Shown: one piece after another, positions 9,735-20,290 of the stretch
Numbering within the stretch: the first letter of the stretch is position 1
Layout of the letters: the number at the start of each line of letters is the position of its first letter
DNA from: Echinostoma caproni
Taxonomy: Eukaryota > Platyhelminthes > Trematoda > Plagiorchiida > Echinostomatidae
Length of the DNA stretch: 26,300 nt
Direction: 5' to 3'
Assembly (NCBI GenBank): GCA_900618425.1
Contig: UZAN01041654.1
Location: 5,092-31,391, forward strand
The notes under the pieces: generated by a model
The model's database searches: none
What the model was told of the DNA's origin: nothing
The model's input: the letters and a program-made list of their open reading frames with translations, nothing else
Made by a program: the position numbers and the translations under genes

Positions 9735-9890
9735 GTGAACTGCAGCCTTCCCGGTGCTGCCTGGGGACATACATCGGGATGTACAAATGGGTTGGGAGAG
9801 CGGTTGTCGGTATTCGAACCCACGTCCTCCGGTCAATACGTTGATGATCTTAACAGGTTGCTGCCTGTCAAACATTTACGGACACCATCT
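9735..9890 (-). repeat. tRNA-derived SINE-like copy (minus strand)
   Basis: The - strand contains GGGTTCGAATACC (+ 9809-9821), a near-consensus B box. Upstream on that strand are GTTAAGATCATCAACG and GGTGTCCG, as in leucine/serine-type tRNAs, with an apparent insertion between the two parts of the A box. GC-rich body sequence continues to about 9735. Not a functional tRNA. Confidence 0.45.
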
Positions 9891-9983
9891 TGATCTTCAT
9901 CAGATTTTTACACTTTCGCCGAGTACTATCACTCCAAAAAAATTATAACTTCCACTGATGAATTACCTAATAATGTTTATCGA

Positions 9984-10001
9984 ATATATATATATATATA
10001 A
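9984..10001. repeat. (TA)n microsatellite
   Basis: Uninterrupted TA repeat of about 18 bases, 25 bases outside the fold-back element. Confidence 0.85.
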
Positions 10002-10025
10002 TGTGTGGAATTCTGGGATACAAAC

Positions 10026-10716
10026 CTATACCTTTTTCAGTTTAAGATGTCACAATAGGAATTTAGAATATCCGAATATTAATTAAGGATGTAATGTTGC
10101 TATGTGTATAGTACCTTGCACAGTACAGAGTGAAAACGTTCGATGGTATCCCCGTTTACTCATATCCATGTGCGTCCTACCTGCATATTGATCTATGGCC
10201 CCCGAAAATATGGTCCCACGCTCAACAAAAATACTCACCGACGATTGCAAACGTTCAACTCCCATTTCACGTCGTCCGCTACCACCCCTTTGGTGCCGAA
10301 AACACTTCATTCATGAGACCATGAACGTTTGTGGTGAGCACTGTTTAGTCAATTACTTGTTTGCTGGGTAAAATGAGAAATGTGGTTATCGTGTGAGAGA
10401 CCCAATCAAACCCCAAAAGCGCTCCTTTTTGTTTCGTATTCAACCAAGCCTTCGTCGGTTTTCACATGATGATATAGCTCTGACTGAATCGTGGGTCGCA
10501 TTGTCCAATCCGTGTGTGTGCAAACAAGCAGACAAGACCATCGTCGGTGCAAATTTTCCGGGGGCCATAGATCAGTATGCAGGTAAGACGCACATAAATC
10601 TGTGTAAACAGGGGTCCCATCGAACATTTTTACCTTGTACTGTGCAAGATACTATCCACATAGAAACATAACATCTTAAATTGAAATTGGGACATCTTAA
10701 ACTGAAAGAGGTATAG
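10026..10716. mobile_element. Fold-back (MITE-like) element with long inverted arms
   Basis: The left arm (10026-10245) and right arm (10540-10716) are inverted copies, roughly 80% identical by eye with a few indels. They flank a 294-base centre. The outermost 21 bases (from CCTTTTTCAGTTTAAG) differ at one position from the reversed right end. If a TA target is assumed, the element is 10031-10711, flanked by TA on both sides, which suits the Tc1/mariner superfamily. Near each end the ACATCTTAAA-type motif is repeated twice, about 22 bases apart on the right. The centre encodes no recognisable transposase, so it is non-autonomous. Confidence 0.8.
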
Positions 10717-11619
10717 TTAAATAATTGTGCAGTTGCCATTGTCACCTCACTGTTTTTTCAATCATTCTGGTAATTTGCATGTCTGATATAACATCACCGA
10801 ATTAGTTGAAATTTGCAACACCGATAAACAATAGGCATTTTCTTTTAACGGCTATGAATTTGAGAAGTGATAAATCAAACTAAGTTAGTGGATGCACTTG
10901 TAAGACAACAGCCTTCAAACATTAAGAGCATTGAGAGGACAGGGATGAGTAGTAGGAGGCAAGTGATGCATACAACAAAAACGATCCCCTTATAAAGCCC
11001 CTAATATCTAATCTCAAATCTAACTGATTTATAAAATCTATATGGAATGGGACAGAGTGGGGGAAGTAAACAGCTGTGCATTGCACATCCTCTTTTACTG
11101 TAAGTACAGTTATGAAGAAAACAAAAGGGAATTCGACTGACGACGTTCAAGCACGATCCCCAGTTGAATGATGATGATCATATTCAGTGATCAGTTCCAA
11201 TGAGTTTGAAGGTGTCAAGGAGGGGAGCAGGATGAAATTATATTACTTGCACATCGTCTGCAGGCAGCATTTGACACGTTATCAAAATTATTGCAATCCA
11301 CTGAATAAACGCGTGCAGAATATGTTTTTTCCATAAAACTCAAACTCAAACTCACCGCATACATTAGGAGGTTTCTCCCAAATGGTTATCCACATAATCC
11401 ACCGTGAAATACTTAAAAACTTTGAATTTTTACCGCAATAATTTCCTTTATCTAATTCGGGAACGCATAGTAATGATGAAAATCAGATAAACAATTGTCT
11501 TGTTGATCACAGATCGTAAGCCGTGCTCTTAGAATGCATTTTAGATGAGAAATGTGATGGCCTTCTGATAACAGAATAAACTCTTGTACCATTCGATGGC
11601 CTCCATAGGTCGATTTGAT

Positions 11620-11660
11620 CGGTATGCACGCTACCTGGCAACAGTTGTCTATTTCCCAAT
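11620..11660 (+). repeat. Possible deletion-bearing hammerhead-repeat remnant
   Basis: GCACGCTACCTGGCAACAGTTGTC lacks the CTGATGAG box but ends in the same AACAGTTGTC as the 4.7-kb copy, followed by a similar TATTTCCCA. The match is short, so confidence is low. Confidence 0.2.
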
Positions 11661-12957
11661 CAACCCACCTTCACTCTATACCGTAAACAAACAACGTAGC
11701 CTATCTGCTATTCATCTTTCACATTTTCTCTGATAACTGTTTTTCCTTCTGACCACTTTCACGTTTCACACCGAGCAAAATCTCCGAGCTCAAGTGACTG
11801 TCACAGAACAAGCGACTCATTCATCTTCACTCTTGAGAAACCGACTTTGAAAGAATGTTCAACTGAGTTAAAAACGTACCAAGTAGGTTGCCAATTTCTT
11901 TGGTTATTGATTAGAAATGTGTAAACAACAACAACAACGTACTCATGAGTAAAACCAGAGTTATGTAAAGAATTCGATTTCAGATAGATTTTGGTCTGGG
12001 CGTTTTCCGAAATAGGTGGCCAGTTTGTTTTGGAAAATATCAGCTCAAATTGAACAAATAGCAGCTAAACCTTGTTTCCGATCCAGTTGATTTTTATTCA
12101 AAAACGAAAATTGCAAGCCTTTCTATCCTTTTGCACTTTGTACATCTCATTCGCTGCAACTGTGGAGTCCGTCAAGCCCTCGACAAATATTAGGCCACAG
12201 TATTGCAATTAAAACCTGAATGTTTTCAGCTAATGATGAACCAGTTCTCCGAATCGATAAAACGTCCATGCAAAACGGATAGCAGCGAACCATGTGATAA
12301 TCCAGACATCAGATGATGTCACCACTACCATTTGATAGCCATTCCCCCTCCCCGTTCCTTCCCTGCCGGGAACGATGGCTAACGGACTAATATTGATTGG
12401 TTTGTTGAAATAGTGGCAAGTATCTCCTAAACTGGGGCGCTGACCGCGTATAGTTAAGATTGCTAGTAAAACGTTAACATGAATTCTACTTGCCAATTTG
12501 GTCCAACCTGAAATACCGATTGCTTTTCGAATAAATTCCATTGTCAAGATGAGCGCTGTGTTGCGTCCTTGAATCACGACAGTACACCTGTACCTATTCT
12601 AACGGGAGAGATTTTATTGGAACACCGCCTATCATTCACCCACGTGTTGTCTTCGGCTGGAAAACAAGATCTGCGAACGTTGTTATTCGAGATTCCTCTA
12701 GACTGTAGAACGGGGCTGCTACAAGCTGGAGGCACTACACGTCGAGGATGAGAAATGATGATGAAACATCGATAGAGTTATTGAGTGCTCGGTCTTTAGG
12801 GCATGCTTTTGAATGTTTTTTTCCTTCGTGGGTGGCTCGTACGAACGTCCGTCCGGGTGAATTCTGATGCTAAGATTTGCACTGGACTCCACCAGTCCTG
12901 TGCATCGCGTCTGATTCACGCGTTTTGCATCCGCATCCAGAATGATATGTCAGCAGC

Positions 12958-12970
12958 GGGGGGGGGGCGG
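12958..12970 (+). repeat. G10-CGG run
   Basis: Ten consecutive G followed by CGGG. The same G10-CGG pattern recurs at 13564-13576, about 600 bases downstream. Confidence 0.8.
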
Positions 12971-13339
12971 GTTGAGTTGGTATGTTTTAGGAATCAGTCT
13001 GCTATCCCCAGTCTATCTGTGAAACACAATCGTTTTCTTACATGTACTCATGTTAGAGCATTTTCATGCTCGCAACAACGGTTTTGTAAAACCAAAATAA
13101 ATTATATGGAGAATTCTTATAACCACACACACATACGCACCTCAAGCGTTCAACCTAAACAGGCTCGGAAATAAGCTCTTCATTTTCATGTCAGAAATGA
13201 AAGTAAGCGAACAGAGACCAGTGTTCTCCATGGATGTTTTTTCTCCTACTGTTGTATGAAATGGGAAAAATCGTGGTAGAATGAAATGGGAGAATAACGC
13301 TTGAAAAACGAGTGTTTTACAATTTACCTAAAAGTGGGA

Positions 13340-13475
13340 GAGTGGGTACCAAGGTTTCGTTCAGTCCGTGAGGTCCCGAGTACGATCCCCAGTTGGGTCG
13401 TTAGATTCGCATCATTGATGAGACCCAACCAGGTAGATATATCTATACAGGTCTCCATACCTTTTCAGTTCGGCA
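13340..13475 (+). mobile_element. SINE-like retroposon with hammerhead remnant, copy 1
   Basis: Starts with a tRNA-like head (GTGAGGTCCCGAGTACGATC, B-box-like) and continues into ATTCGCATCA and a hammerhead 5' half. It aligns with 17895-18025 over GTGAGGTCCC, AGTTGG, GATGAGACCCAA and CTTTTCAGTTC, so it is one family with two copies in the same orientation as the synaptotagmin gene. Similar weaker sequence (ACGATCCCCAGTTG) also occurs at 11153-11166. Pol III head plus hammerhead is the layout known for Sm-alpha SINEs. Confidence 0.6.
13404..13454 (+). ncRNA. Decayed hammerhead ribozyme within SINE copy 1
   Basis: GATTCGCATCA precedes TTGATGAG (13415-13422). Stem II is well formed, ACC (13423-13425) and GGT (13432-13434) around CAACCA. 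The expected CGAAAC is AGATAT, so the core is broken. The ATTCGCA signature ties it to the 4.7-kb and 24.8-kb copies. Confidence 0.5.
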
Positions 13476-13563
13476 TGCTTCATTTGCTCTATACACCGCG
13501 AATTCCTTCTGGGAAACTTTACTACAGACTGGATGAGATTGCATCGGATTGGTTTTGAGGAGT

Positions 13564-13576
13564 GGGGGGGGGGCGG
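13564..13576 (+). repeat. G10-CGG run
   Basis: Ten G followed by CGG, the second such run in this interval, just after SINE copy 1. Confidence 0.8.
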
Positions 13577-14286
13577 AACTTTCTATCTTCGTTTTTATCT
13601 CCCTTTGGGTTGACAAACAAAAACGCAGCAGCTTCCTATGTGAGACCATCGAGAATTTGAGCATTTCGATCTCATTCAGCATGACCAGTGAATTAAAGTA
13701 TACTAGTAATGCTGTTTTCATGTAGACTGACCGCTAAAGTATCTGTGAAAATGCATCACATAAAAGAACATCACTCTCTTCGGCTGGAACTCGGGCAGCA
13801 CCTTGGCTTGGTATGATTGATTGCCTGCTTTTTCAGCCACCAAGTAACTTCGGATAGTTTTTCACGATCGGACATCTAAACGTGTCCAAAAATAAATGGG
13901 TAGAAACAAGGCACGGCCTTACTGTTCCGGTTGGCTGGAGACCATTGGATTTTATTTTACCGTTGACTTTGGCCCTCAGAGAGGTGACAGCAGAAGACGA
14001 ACTCGGGAAAAGCAGTCTAGTAACTAGAAAAAGATCCTACTAGAAAGAGGTTACAATGAGATACCTAATAGAAGTTCCTGTATTCGTTTGAATGGATCCA
14101 GCCTTGGCAGCATTGAGGTAATCAGGTGCCGCCCGTTTTATGTTCCACCCTTCTTGCTGAGTCCAAAAAACCTGAGACCGATTCCGAAGGAAAATACTGA
14201 CGGTTAATGTGCAAGTAACAGCTCGGTTGAACCTCCCACACATTCGCGTCTCACCAGTTAATCTACACCTAGCTCACATGGGTGTA

Positions 14287-14774
14287 NNNNNNNNNNNNNN
14301 NNNNNNNNNNNNNNNNNNNNNNNNNNNNNNNNNNNNNNNNNNNNNNNNNNNNNNNNNNNNNNNNNNNNNNNNNNNNNNNNNNNNNNNNNNNNNNNNNNNN
14401 NNNNNNNNNNNNNNNNNNNNNNNNNNNNNNNNNNNNNNNNNNNNNNNNNNNNNNNNNNNNNNNNNNNNNNNNNNNNNNNNNNNNNNNNNNNNNNNNNNNN
14501 NNNNNNNNNNNNNNNNNNNNNNNNNNNNNNNNNNNNNNNNNNNNNNNNNNNNNNNNNNNNNNNNNNNNNNNNNNNNNNNNNNNNNNNNNNNNNNNNNNNN
14601 NNNNNNNNNNNNNNNNNNNNNNNNNNNNNNNNNNNNNNNNNNNNNNNNNNNNNNNNNNNNNNNNNNNNNNNNNNNNNNNNNNNNNNNNNNNNNNNNNNNN
14701 NNNNNNNNNNNNNNNNNNNNNNNNNNNNNNNNNNNNNNNNNNNNNNNNNNNNNNNNNNNNNNNNNNNNNNNNNN
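14287..14774. other. Assembly gap (488 N)
   Basis: Unknown bases only. TGGGTGTA ends the left flank (14279-14286) and TGGGTGTA starts the right flank (14775-14782), so the true gap may be a collapsed repeat or an unjoined overlap. Confidence 1.
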
Positions 14775-15488
14775 TGGGTGTAAAACCTTTGAGTTGAAGG
14801 CTCGGGTGCAAACTCGCATGAGCCATATCACGCCCTGAAACCTCAGACACGCATTTGGATAGCCCTCCTTCTTATAAGCACAATACTGTTTCCCAAGCCC
14901 CAAACTAAACACTAAATTGATATCTATTTGGTCTTCATATTCGACGCATCAGAAACGGAAGTTTGATCAAGATCCTTCCCCTCCACTCACCCGACTGGAA
15001 TCGATCACGCAGGTTGCACACATCGTGACAGCAGTTAAGTTATCGCGATAATTCCAGGTAACTTTCTACAACAGGAAATTATGCTACAAAGCAACATCTC
15101 AGAATCATTGTGCACAATCGGATTCAATTAATTCTCGGTTACTTATCAACTAGTGGTTAATTCCAGTTCCTTCCACCCACCCACCCCAAGTATAATCTTG
15201 GACTGTCGCATCCCGAATGTGTTCAATGCTACTGTTCACGTCTTGGAGTCTCTGCGGCTTTTTGTTTAAATCAAACATTTATTTCACAACTGGTGTTTAA
15301 ACTTGAGCAGACTCTAGTCATAATGCCAGACAGTTTCTAAACTTGTTTTATGAAAGCACCAAGTTTTTCCCTCTAATGTTATTGAGCAAGTTATCAAAAC
15401 TAAACCAAAAAGAAATACAGAGCTATTAAATTAAACCAAATAAAAATCAAAAGATGCCAGACAAAAAATATGTGAAACTGTTCAGATA

Positions 15489-15503
15489 CCACACACACAC
15501 ACT
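15489..15503. repeat. Short (CA)n tract
   Basis: ACCACACACACACAC run in otherwise featureless sequence. Confidence 0.7.
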
Positions 15504-15954
15504 GAACCAATGATTTTGAAAAGTTCGTTTTGAAGGTTTCGATCAATCAAATGCGGACTGTTCGATCATATATGTGTCAGTAAACTGGTTGCTTCACTTC
15601 AACCACTCTGGGAACTTTTGACTAAACTCGAGAAAAACCCACACCATATGTTGCCCGCATCTGAGTCCACTTGAGTGATCGAGTTTTGGCTGGGACCGAA
15701 ACAACCCATCATTGATGCCGTTGCGCCGACTTTTAAAGCAGACTACTGATTGGATTAAATTTCGGTTACTCTGCACCAAAAACAAACAACCACAGCGTTT
15801 TGTGAGTCTTTGTGTGTATGCGTGTGTTTGTATATGTTTGTTTGGTCTAAGGGGGAAAGATGAAAGAGTGAAATCGGACGAAGTGGTGTAAAACGTTTCC
15901 AACATCCGTGTAAAACTATCCTCCTGCGTGGAATACGGATATATCAAAACCAGG

Positions 15955-15972
15955 CTATATATATATATATAT
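15955..15972. repeat. (TA)n microsatellite
   Basis: About 18 bases of TA, followed by TTTCAG. A TA-rich tract also lies at 16278-16318. Confidence 0.85.
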
Positions 15973-16316
15973 TTCAGAGTAATCAGTATGTGAATGACTG
16001 GATAAAATTTCCCTGGAAGCACACGACTGATTTCGCGGTTCTTTACACTCGTCAGGCATTCGTACCCGGTAATCTTTTTTCTGTTCATTCATAAACTGGA
16101 ACCCAGGAAATATATTTTCGTCACGATCACCTTCTTTGAAACAGCGGGTGACTATTGGACAGACAGCTCTTTCAACTCCAGTCCACTGAAGAATCAGTGC
16201 TATAATTCGATGTTTTGTAAGTGGGTTAGATGCTACTAACCGCAACAAATGTCATTTGATGTTCTCTGTAGAATAAAGATATATATATACAGAATATATA
16301 GATAGAATATGTATAT

Positions 16317-16397
16317 ATCCCGGACTGGCTTTGATAAACACCAGTTTATCGGTATTATATTCAACTCAGTCGAGCATCCCTCGAACGCGTCCGGGAT
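16317..16397. repeat. Inverted repeat enclosing a small hairpin
   Basis: ATCCCGGAC (16317-16325) and GTCCGGGAT (16389-16397) are exact reverse complements, 63 bases apart. Inside, GATAAAC and GTTTATC form a second 7-bp stem with a 4-base loop. Identity unknown. Confidence 0.5.
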
Positions 16398-16792
16398 CCA
16401 TCGGAATGAAATCAAAAAACGAATAAGAATCGCTATTCATCCTCACGATTGCATGACTCAATTCGTGTGTGTATATGTGGATCCCCAGGATGCAACGAAA
16501 TGAAAAATAACATACATTTTAGAACAATAGTGACCAGGGTTTTGCGCTACGCTCTATCAAGCATCCGTGCTCATTTCGCTTTTGTGTTTCCGCTAGTAAG
16601 CGGATCCTGCCTGTGGCTGAGTGAAACTGTACTCGGCCGGGGAAGCAAAAGTCACAGTGGAAACACAGGCAAAATGAAGAAAGGCACCAATGTAGTAGTC
16701 AACACAATTTTGTGCAGTTTGATCAAAGCAAAATTTCAAAGAAACCCAGTTAAAATAAGAGTCTAGGAAATAATAATGATAATAGAAAATGT

Positions 16793-16990
16793 TTTTTATT
16801 TATTTATTTATTAACTGTACAAATGTACCATTAATTTTCAATAAGAAGGGCCACCGCCATACAACGGCTGCTTGGGAAAATACAGAAATAGGGAAGATAG
16901 GTGGCGGTGGAGCTGGTCGAATCCGGAACTCCCACGTCACGAGTTGGTGACCTGACCACTTGACCACCACTGCCCAAGCAGTAATTCAAG
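16793..16990 (-). mobile_element. tRNA-derived SINE (minus strand) with (TAAA)n tail
   Basis: On the - strand there is an A box TGGTCAAGTGG (+ 16956-16966) and a B box within GTTCCGGATTCGACC (+ 16915-16929), 31 bases apart. A body of about 100 bases follows, ending in a TAAATAAATAAATAAA-type tail (+ 16794-16813). Head, body and simple-repeat tail are the structure of a tRNA-derived SINE. Target-site duplications were not resolved. Confidence 0.65.
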
Positions 16991-17305
16991 TTGATTCCTT
17001 CCTGCATATATATATCTGTATACACCCAGCAAGTCTTGATTTTAACAACCATCCTGATCATTTTTCATCCTTGCTGAATATTTATCACTTCATTCTACTA
17101 TTTGTTCGTTTAAATTTACTAAACATTCCCAATATTGATAGACGGCAATACGATGCATTAAGTAGATAATTCAAAGACCGGCAAAATAGTAATCTTGGTA
17201 GAGAACGCGACACAAAATCACTTAGAGTTTGCAGAATGAGCAAGAAAATCTTGTAAATCAGTATTAGAACATGCGATTTCCAGTCCCGATACAAGAGAGG
17301 AAGGT

Positions 17306-17351
17306 TTGATAAAGTACTCTAAAATTGGTTCTCGTAGTCAGGGTAAACTGA
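17306..17351 (+). repeat. Dispersed repeat fragment, copy 2
   Basis: Matches 1482-1526 at roughly four of five bases (GGTTCTCGTAGT, GGGTAAACTGA). It is followed by the inverted terminus-like ATGAGGTAAAAGCAC at 17396-17410. Confidence 0.5.
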
Positions 17352-17414
17352 ATTCATTATCTTTTGCAAATCATTTGCAAATTTGTGATCACTAAATGAG
17401 GTAAAAGCACCTTT

Positions 17415-17432
17415 AGTGCTTGTACAAGCACT
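17415..17432. repeat. Perfect 18-bp palindrome
   Basis: AGTGCTTGTACAAGCACT is its own reverse complement. AAGCAC at 17405-17410 offers a competing stem with GTGCTT. It abuts the putative element end at 17410. Confidence 0.6.
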
Positions 17433-17894
17433 GAAGAAGAGGGAAAAATGAATAAGATCAATAATTTTGTGAATTTTCCGTCGGTTTAGTGATAAAATGA
17501 AATTTATTGTCCCAAATTAGATGCGCATATGATGAGTCCCGCTCTCGAAGATTTATCTCCCAAACCATAAAAAGTCAAACTGAGAGAATAGATTTATCTA
17601 CTGTGATATATATTTCGTTCCATTTTTGTCTAACTGTTATCGTTCGGAATATCTTTTGGACATTTATTTGTCTACTTATCTAACACTCGGTGAGTATATA
17701 TTTGATTTGTTGCGTTCAAGGCATACAAAGCGGGCAATGAAAAGTTGCATCGGTGTGGTTGGGTATTATATGTAACAAACAATCCGTTTGGGAATGGATC
17801 CGTCCGTGCCAAAAAACACGGAGAACTTTGTTAAAAATCCCATACAGCAGCTGCGTTGTGCGTTGTGTTGTGAATGGATCAATCAGTGTGGCCA

Positions 17895-18025
17895 AATTTC
17901 CCGTGGTTCAGTTCGCGTTCTATTGGTGAGGTCCCAGGTTGGATCCCTAGTTGGATCAATCGACTCTCTCTTGCTGATGAGACCCAATCAGAGCTGCATA
18001 CTGATTTACAGCTTTTCAGTTCACG
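17895..18025 (+). mobile_element. SINE-like retroposon with hammerhead remnant, copy 2
   Basis: The tRNA-like head GTGAGGTCCCAGGTTGGATC (17926-17945) keeps the B-box region, followed by CTAGTTGG, the hammerhead box and GACCCAATCAG, ending in a CTTTTCAGTTC block shared with the copy at 13340-13475. Same orientation as the synaptotagmin gene. Both ends are fuzzy. Confidence 0.6.
17960..18005 (+). ncRNA. Decayed hammerhead ribozyme within SINE copy 2
   Basis: CTGATGAG (17974-17981) is intact. The stem II 5' arm ACC and loop CAATCA follow, but the 3' arm is GAG instead of GGT, and CGAAAC is replaced by CTGCAT, so it should be inactive. It aligns base for base with the copy at 13415. Confidence 0.45.
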
Positions 18026-18390
18026 TTTTCTTTTCTCAGTACGCGATGAAATTCGGCATTGAATCGATTCAATTGCCATCAGTTCAATCGCACGACTTCC
18101 CTGTAATTAGGCATAGGCTATCAAATTTTACCTTTTTATACAATATTCAACGAATTTGATTAGATCGTAGCCGTCGGCCATGTTGACGGTAAGACCCCTA
18201 CTTGTGCCCCACGTAATCACTTCGAACTGAACAAAAACGAAAGCCAGCTAATTGCAAACTCGCCTCCTCATTCTCCTAGGGGTGTAATTATGTTAAATGC
18301 AGGACTGTTGGTTCGTAGAACATCAACCTTGACGCGTAATTTCACGTGCACACGCACTTCCCACTATCACATCTGCCTTATTGCTTACGA

Positions 18391-18438
18391 TCTCTCCGTC
18401 TCTCTCTCTCACTCTCGCTCTCTCTCTCTCTCTCTGTC
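18391..18438. repeat. (TC)n-rich low-complexity tract
   Basis: Nearly pure CT dinucleotides with a few interruptions over about 48 bases. Confidence 0.9.
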
Positions 18439-18750
18439 TTTCGGCGTGCATCGTGAGCGTGCTGGGATGTACGGTAATTACTTCCGGTTTTGTTCCAGAG
18501 TAGAACTGGCAACGATCTGGTGCCATTGTTTTTGTTTGTACAGTGGATTACCAAACCAGTTCACATGTTCAATGTGAAAGTGCACTGGTGATTGGAAACA
18601 TCCGCCAATAAACCAGTTTTCGTACAGCAAAATATTAAATGACCTCCCCCCCACCCGTCCCTGGACTCTGATTTACACCCGTCAGGATGCTAATTTACTA
18701 ATGAATAGTGCATAGAAGGCAAGTTACGAATTATGCAAACTATAACTTGT

Positions 18751-18781
18751 CTACACACACACAAGCGCACACAAGCACACA
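18751..18781. repeat. CA-rich tract
   Basis: Imperfect CACA/AAGCACACA repeats. Confidence 0.7.
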
Positions 18782-18998
18782 ATCTACATTCCATTTGTGT
18801 ACCAGCTTTGACTACTACTCAAAGAAAAAAGCTTTGTTTGTAAAACCTGCCTTGCGAAAGGTTACCCACGGTAACCGAAGCGTCGGCGAACATAATTCTC
18901 TACCGACGGCTCTAACTCTTTTCCGACAAATGGGTTTGTTTCATCGATCACCAATACAAGTAACCCATATCCACAAAGCAGCTCCCGAGATAGTCTAT

Positions 18999-19016
18999 AC
19001 TGATATATATATCAGT
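18999..19016. repeat. Perfect 18-bp AT-rich palindrome
   Basis: ACTGATATATATATCAGT is its own reverse complement. The AT-rich core makes it only mildly notable. Confidence 0.6.
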
Positions 19017-19924
19017 CAAAAGTGTGATGCAGACTTATTCAGAAAACCGAATATAGCATAGTTTTTTAACTTTCAAGTTTACGCGTCTCGCAGGTAGACC
19101 TGTGCTCCAACACGAGCAGAGAATTGGTTGGGACACTACTCGAAACCTTTGCATAATTTTGGTTTCTTCAGGTTTCATCTTTCACCCACTTAAGACGCGT
19201 GATTGTGCGAAGCGAACAATGTGGCAGTTTTACTCTATGCTACGGGTGCAGACAAGCACACTTAACTGTTACTGATCCTGATAAACACAAGGTTTTTAAC
19301 GTGAATATTTCGTTAGATGTCTCTCCCCACTCGCATAATGAACAAGCTACAACTAGACCGACTTGCACAACTAACCATTATTAGGGAAACACTTGATAAT
19401 GAGTTAGGGCTTCTAGTGAGGAAGATTTAAAGCTTTGATAATCACGTCTGATATGTGATACGATCGAGCCATTCACTCAGTGTCCGAAGGAATTCTCTCG
19501 CTCGCTAGCTCTCTCGTTCTCCCAACTGGGGTCGCGCAGCAGTCTGGCTACATTGATCCTGCTTCATTTGGACTGAACAATCTCTTCTTGCACATCTCCG
19601 TCTGGTACTGATTTGCACCAAAACTTCAGTACACATTTAGCACAAATGCGGATGAGAGATATGGGTAGAAACTGGAGGTAAATGCAAGAAAAGTTGATGG
19701 AGATAACGTGATTTACACGAATTTCAGATGATCCGATACATCTAAAATTGTCTTCGGCTCTAACTTAGTGGCTATTATTGCCAGCATTTTTTCCAGTTAC
19801 TTTTCCCACTGTATCTCGATGAAAATTTCATGCATCGCTCAAATTAAGTCAAGTAAATAATTCACTTCATTTAACCCATGACTAGATAGATTTTCAGTGT
19901 TTTACCAAACACGTAAAACAGGAG

Positions 19925-20290
19925 AATCATTAGATGGCGTAGTCTTACGTAATAAATCTGTTATTATTCTACTATCAAACTGTTGTTTGGCAGACTGAAG
20001 TCTTATGTCAAAAGTTTGAAATATTTCGTAGTTTTGGGGATTGGAACACACACAAGCACGCCACCTACGCTTGGGTACAACGCACACTCTAGCATTTGAG
20101 CTAAGGGGACACATTTATAGCATAAATCTTTTCATAATCGACTCAATGTGCACTGTACAAAAGCGAAGGTTGCGTCCATGCGCGGTTTCGAATCCCACCG
20201 AGGCCATTGAACTATTCGCAATTTCAACATTCCATTATCAAACAGCAGTTCTCCGTAAGACAACATCCCAGTTGGATTGGGATCTGCAAA
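19925..20290. repeat. Inverted pair of a tRNA-like repeat
   Basis: The - strand of 19925-20090 and the + strand of 20131-20290 align at about two of three bases (shared GTGC-TTGTAC-AAGCG-AGGT, TTC-AATCCC, AAACA-CAGTT, CGTAAGAC). The right copy has a B-box-like GGTTTCGAATCCC (20182-20194). The two are head to head with a spacer of about 40 bases, either two SINE insertions or one fold-back element. The 138-codon + frame at 20041-20457 runs through the pair, has no domain and is probably incidental. Confidence 0.55.

Noticed and set aside
12230..12577. 115-codon - frame with hydrophobic stretches
   Set aside because: Composition is protein-like, but no family motif or conserved block could be recognised.
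14209..14912. Frames of about 170-210 codons around 14.3-14.9 kb
   Set aside because: They are made almost entirely of the N gap.
15594..16088. 164-codon - frame, the longest without N
   Set aside because: Runs through a TA microsatellite and low-complexity sequence, with no domain or splice context; treated as chance.
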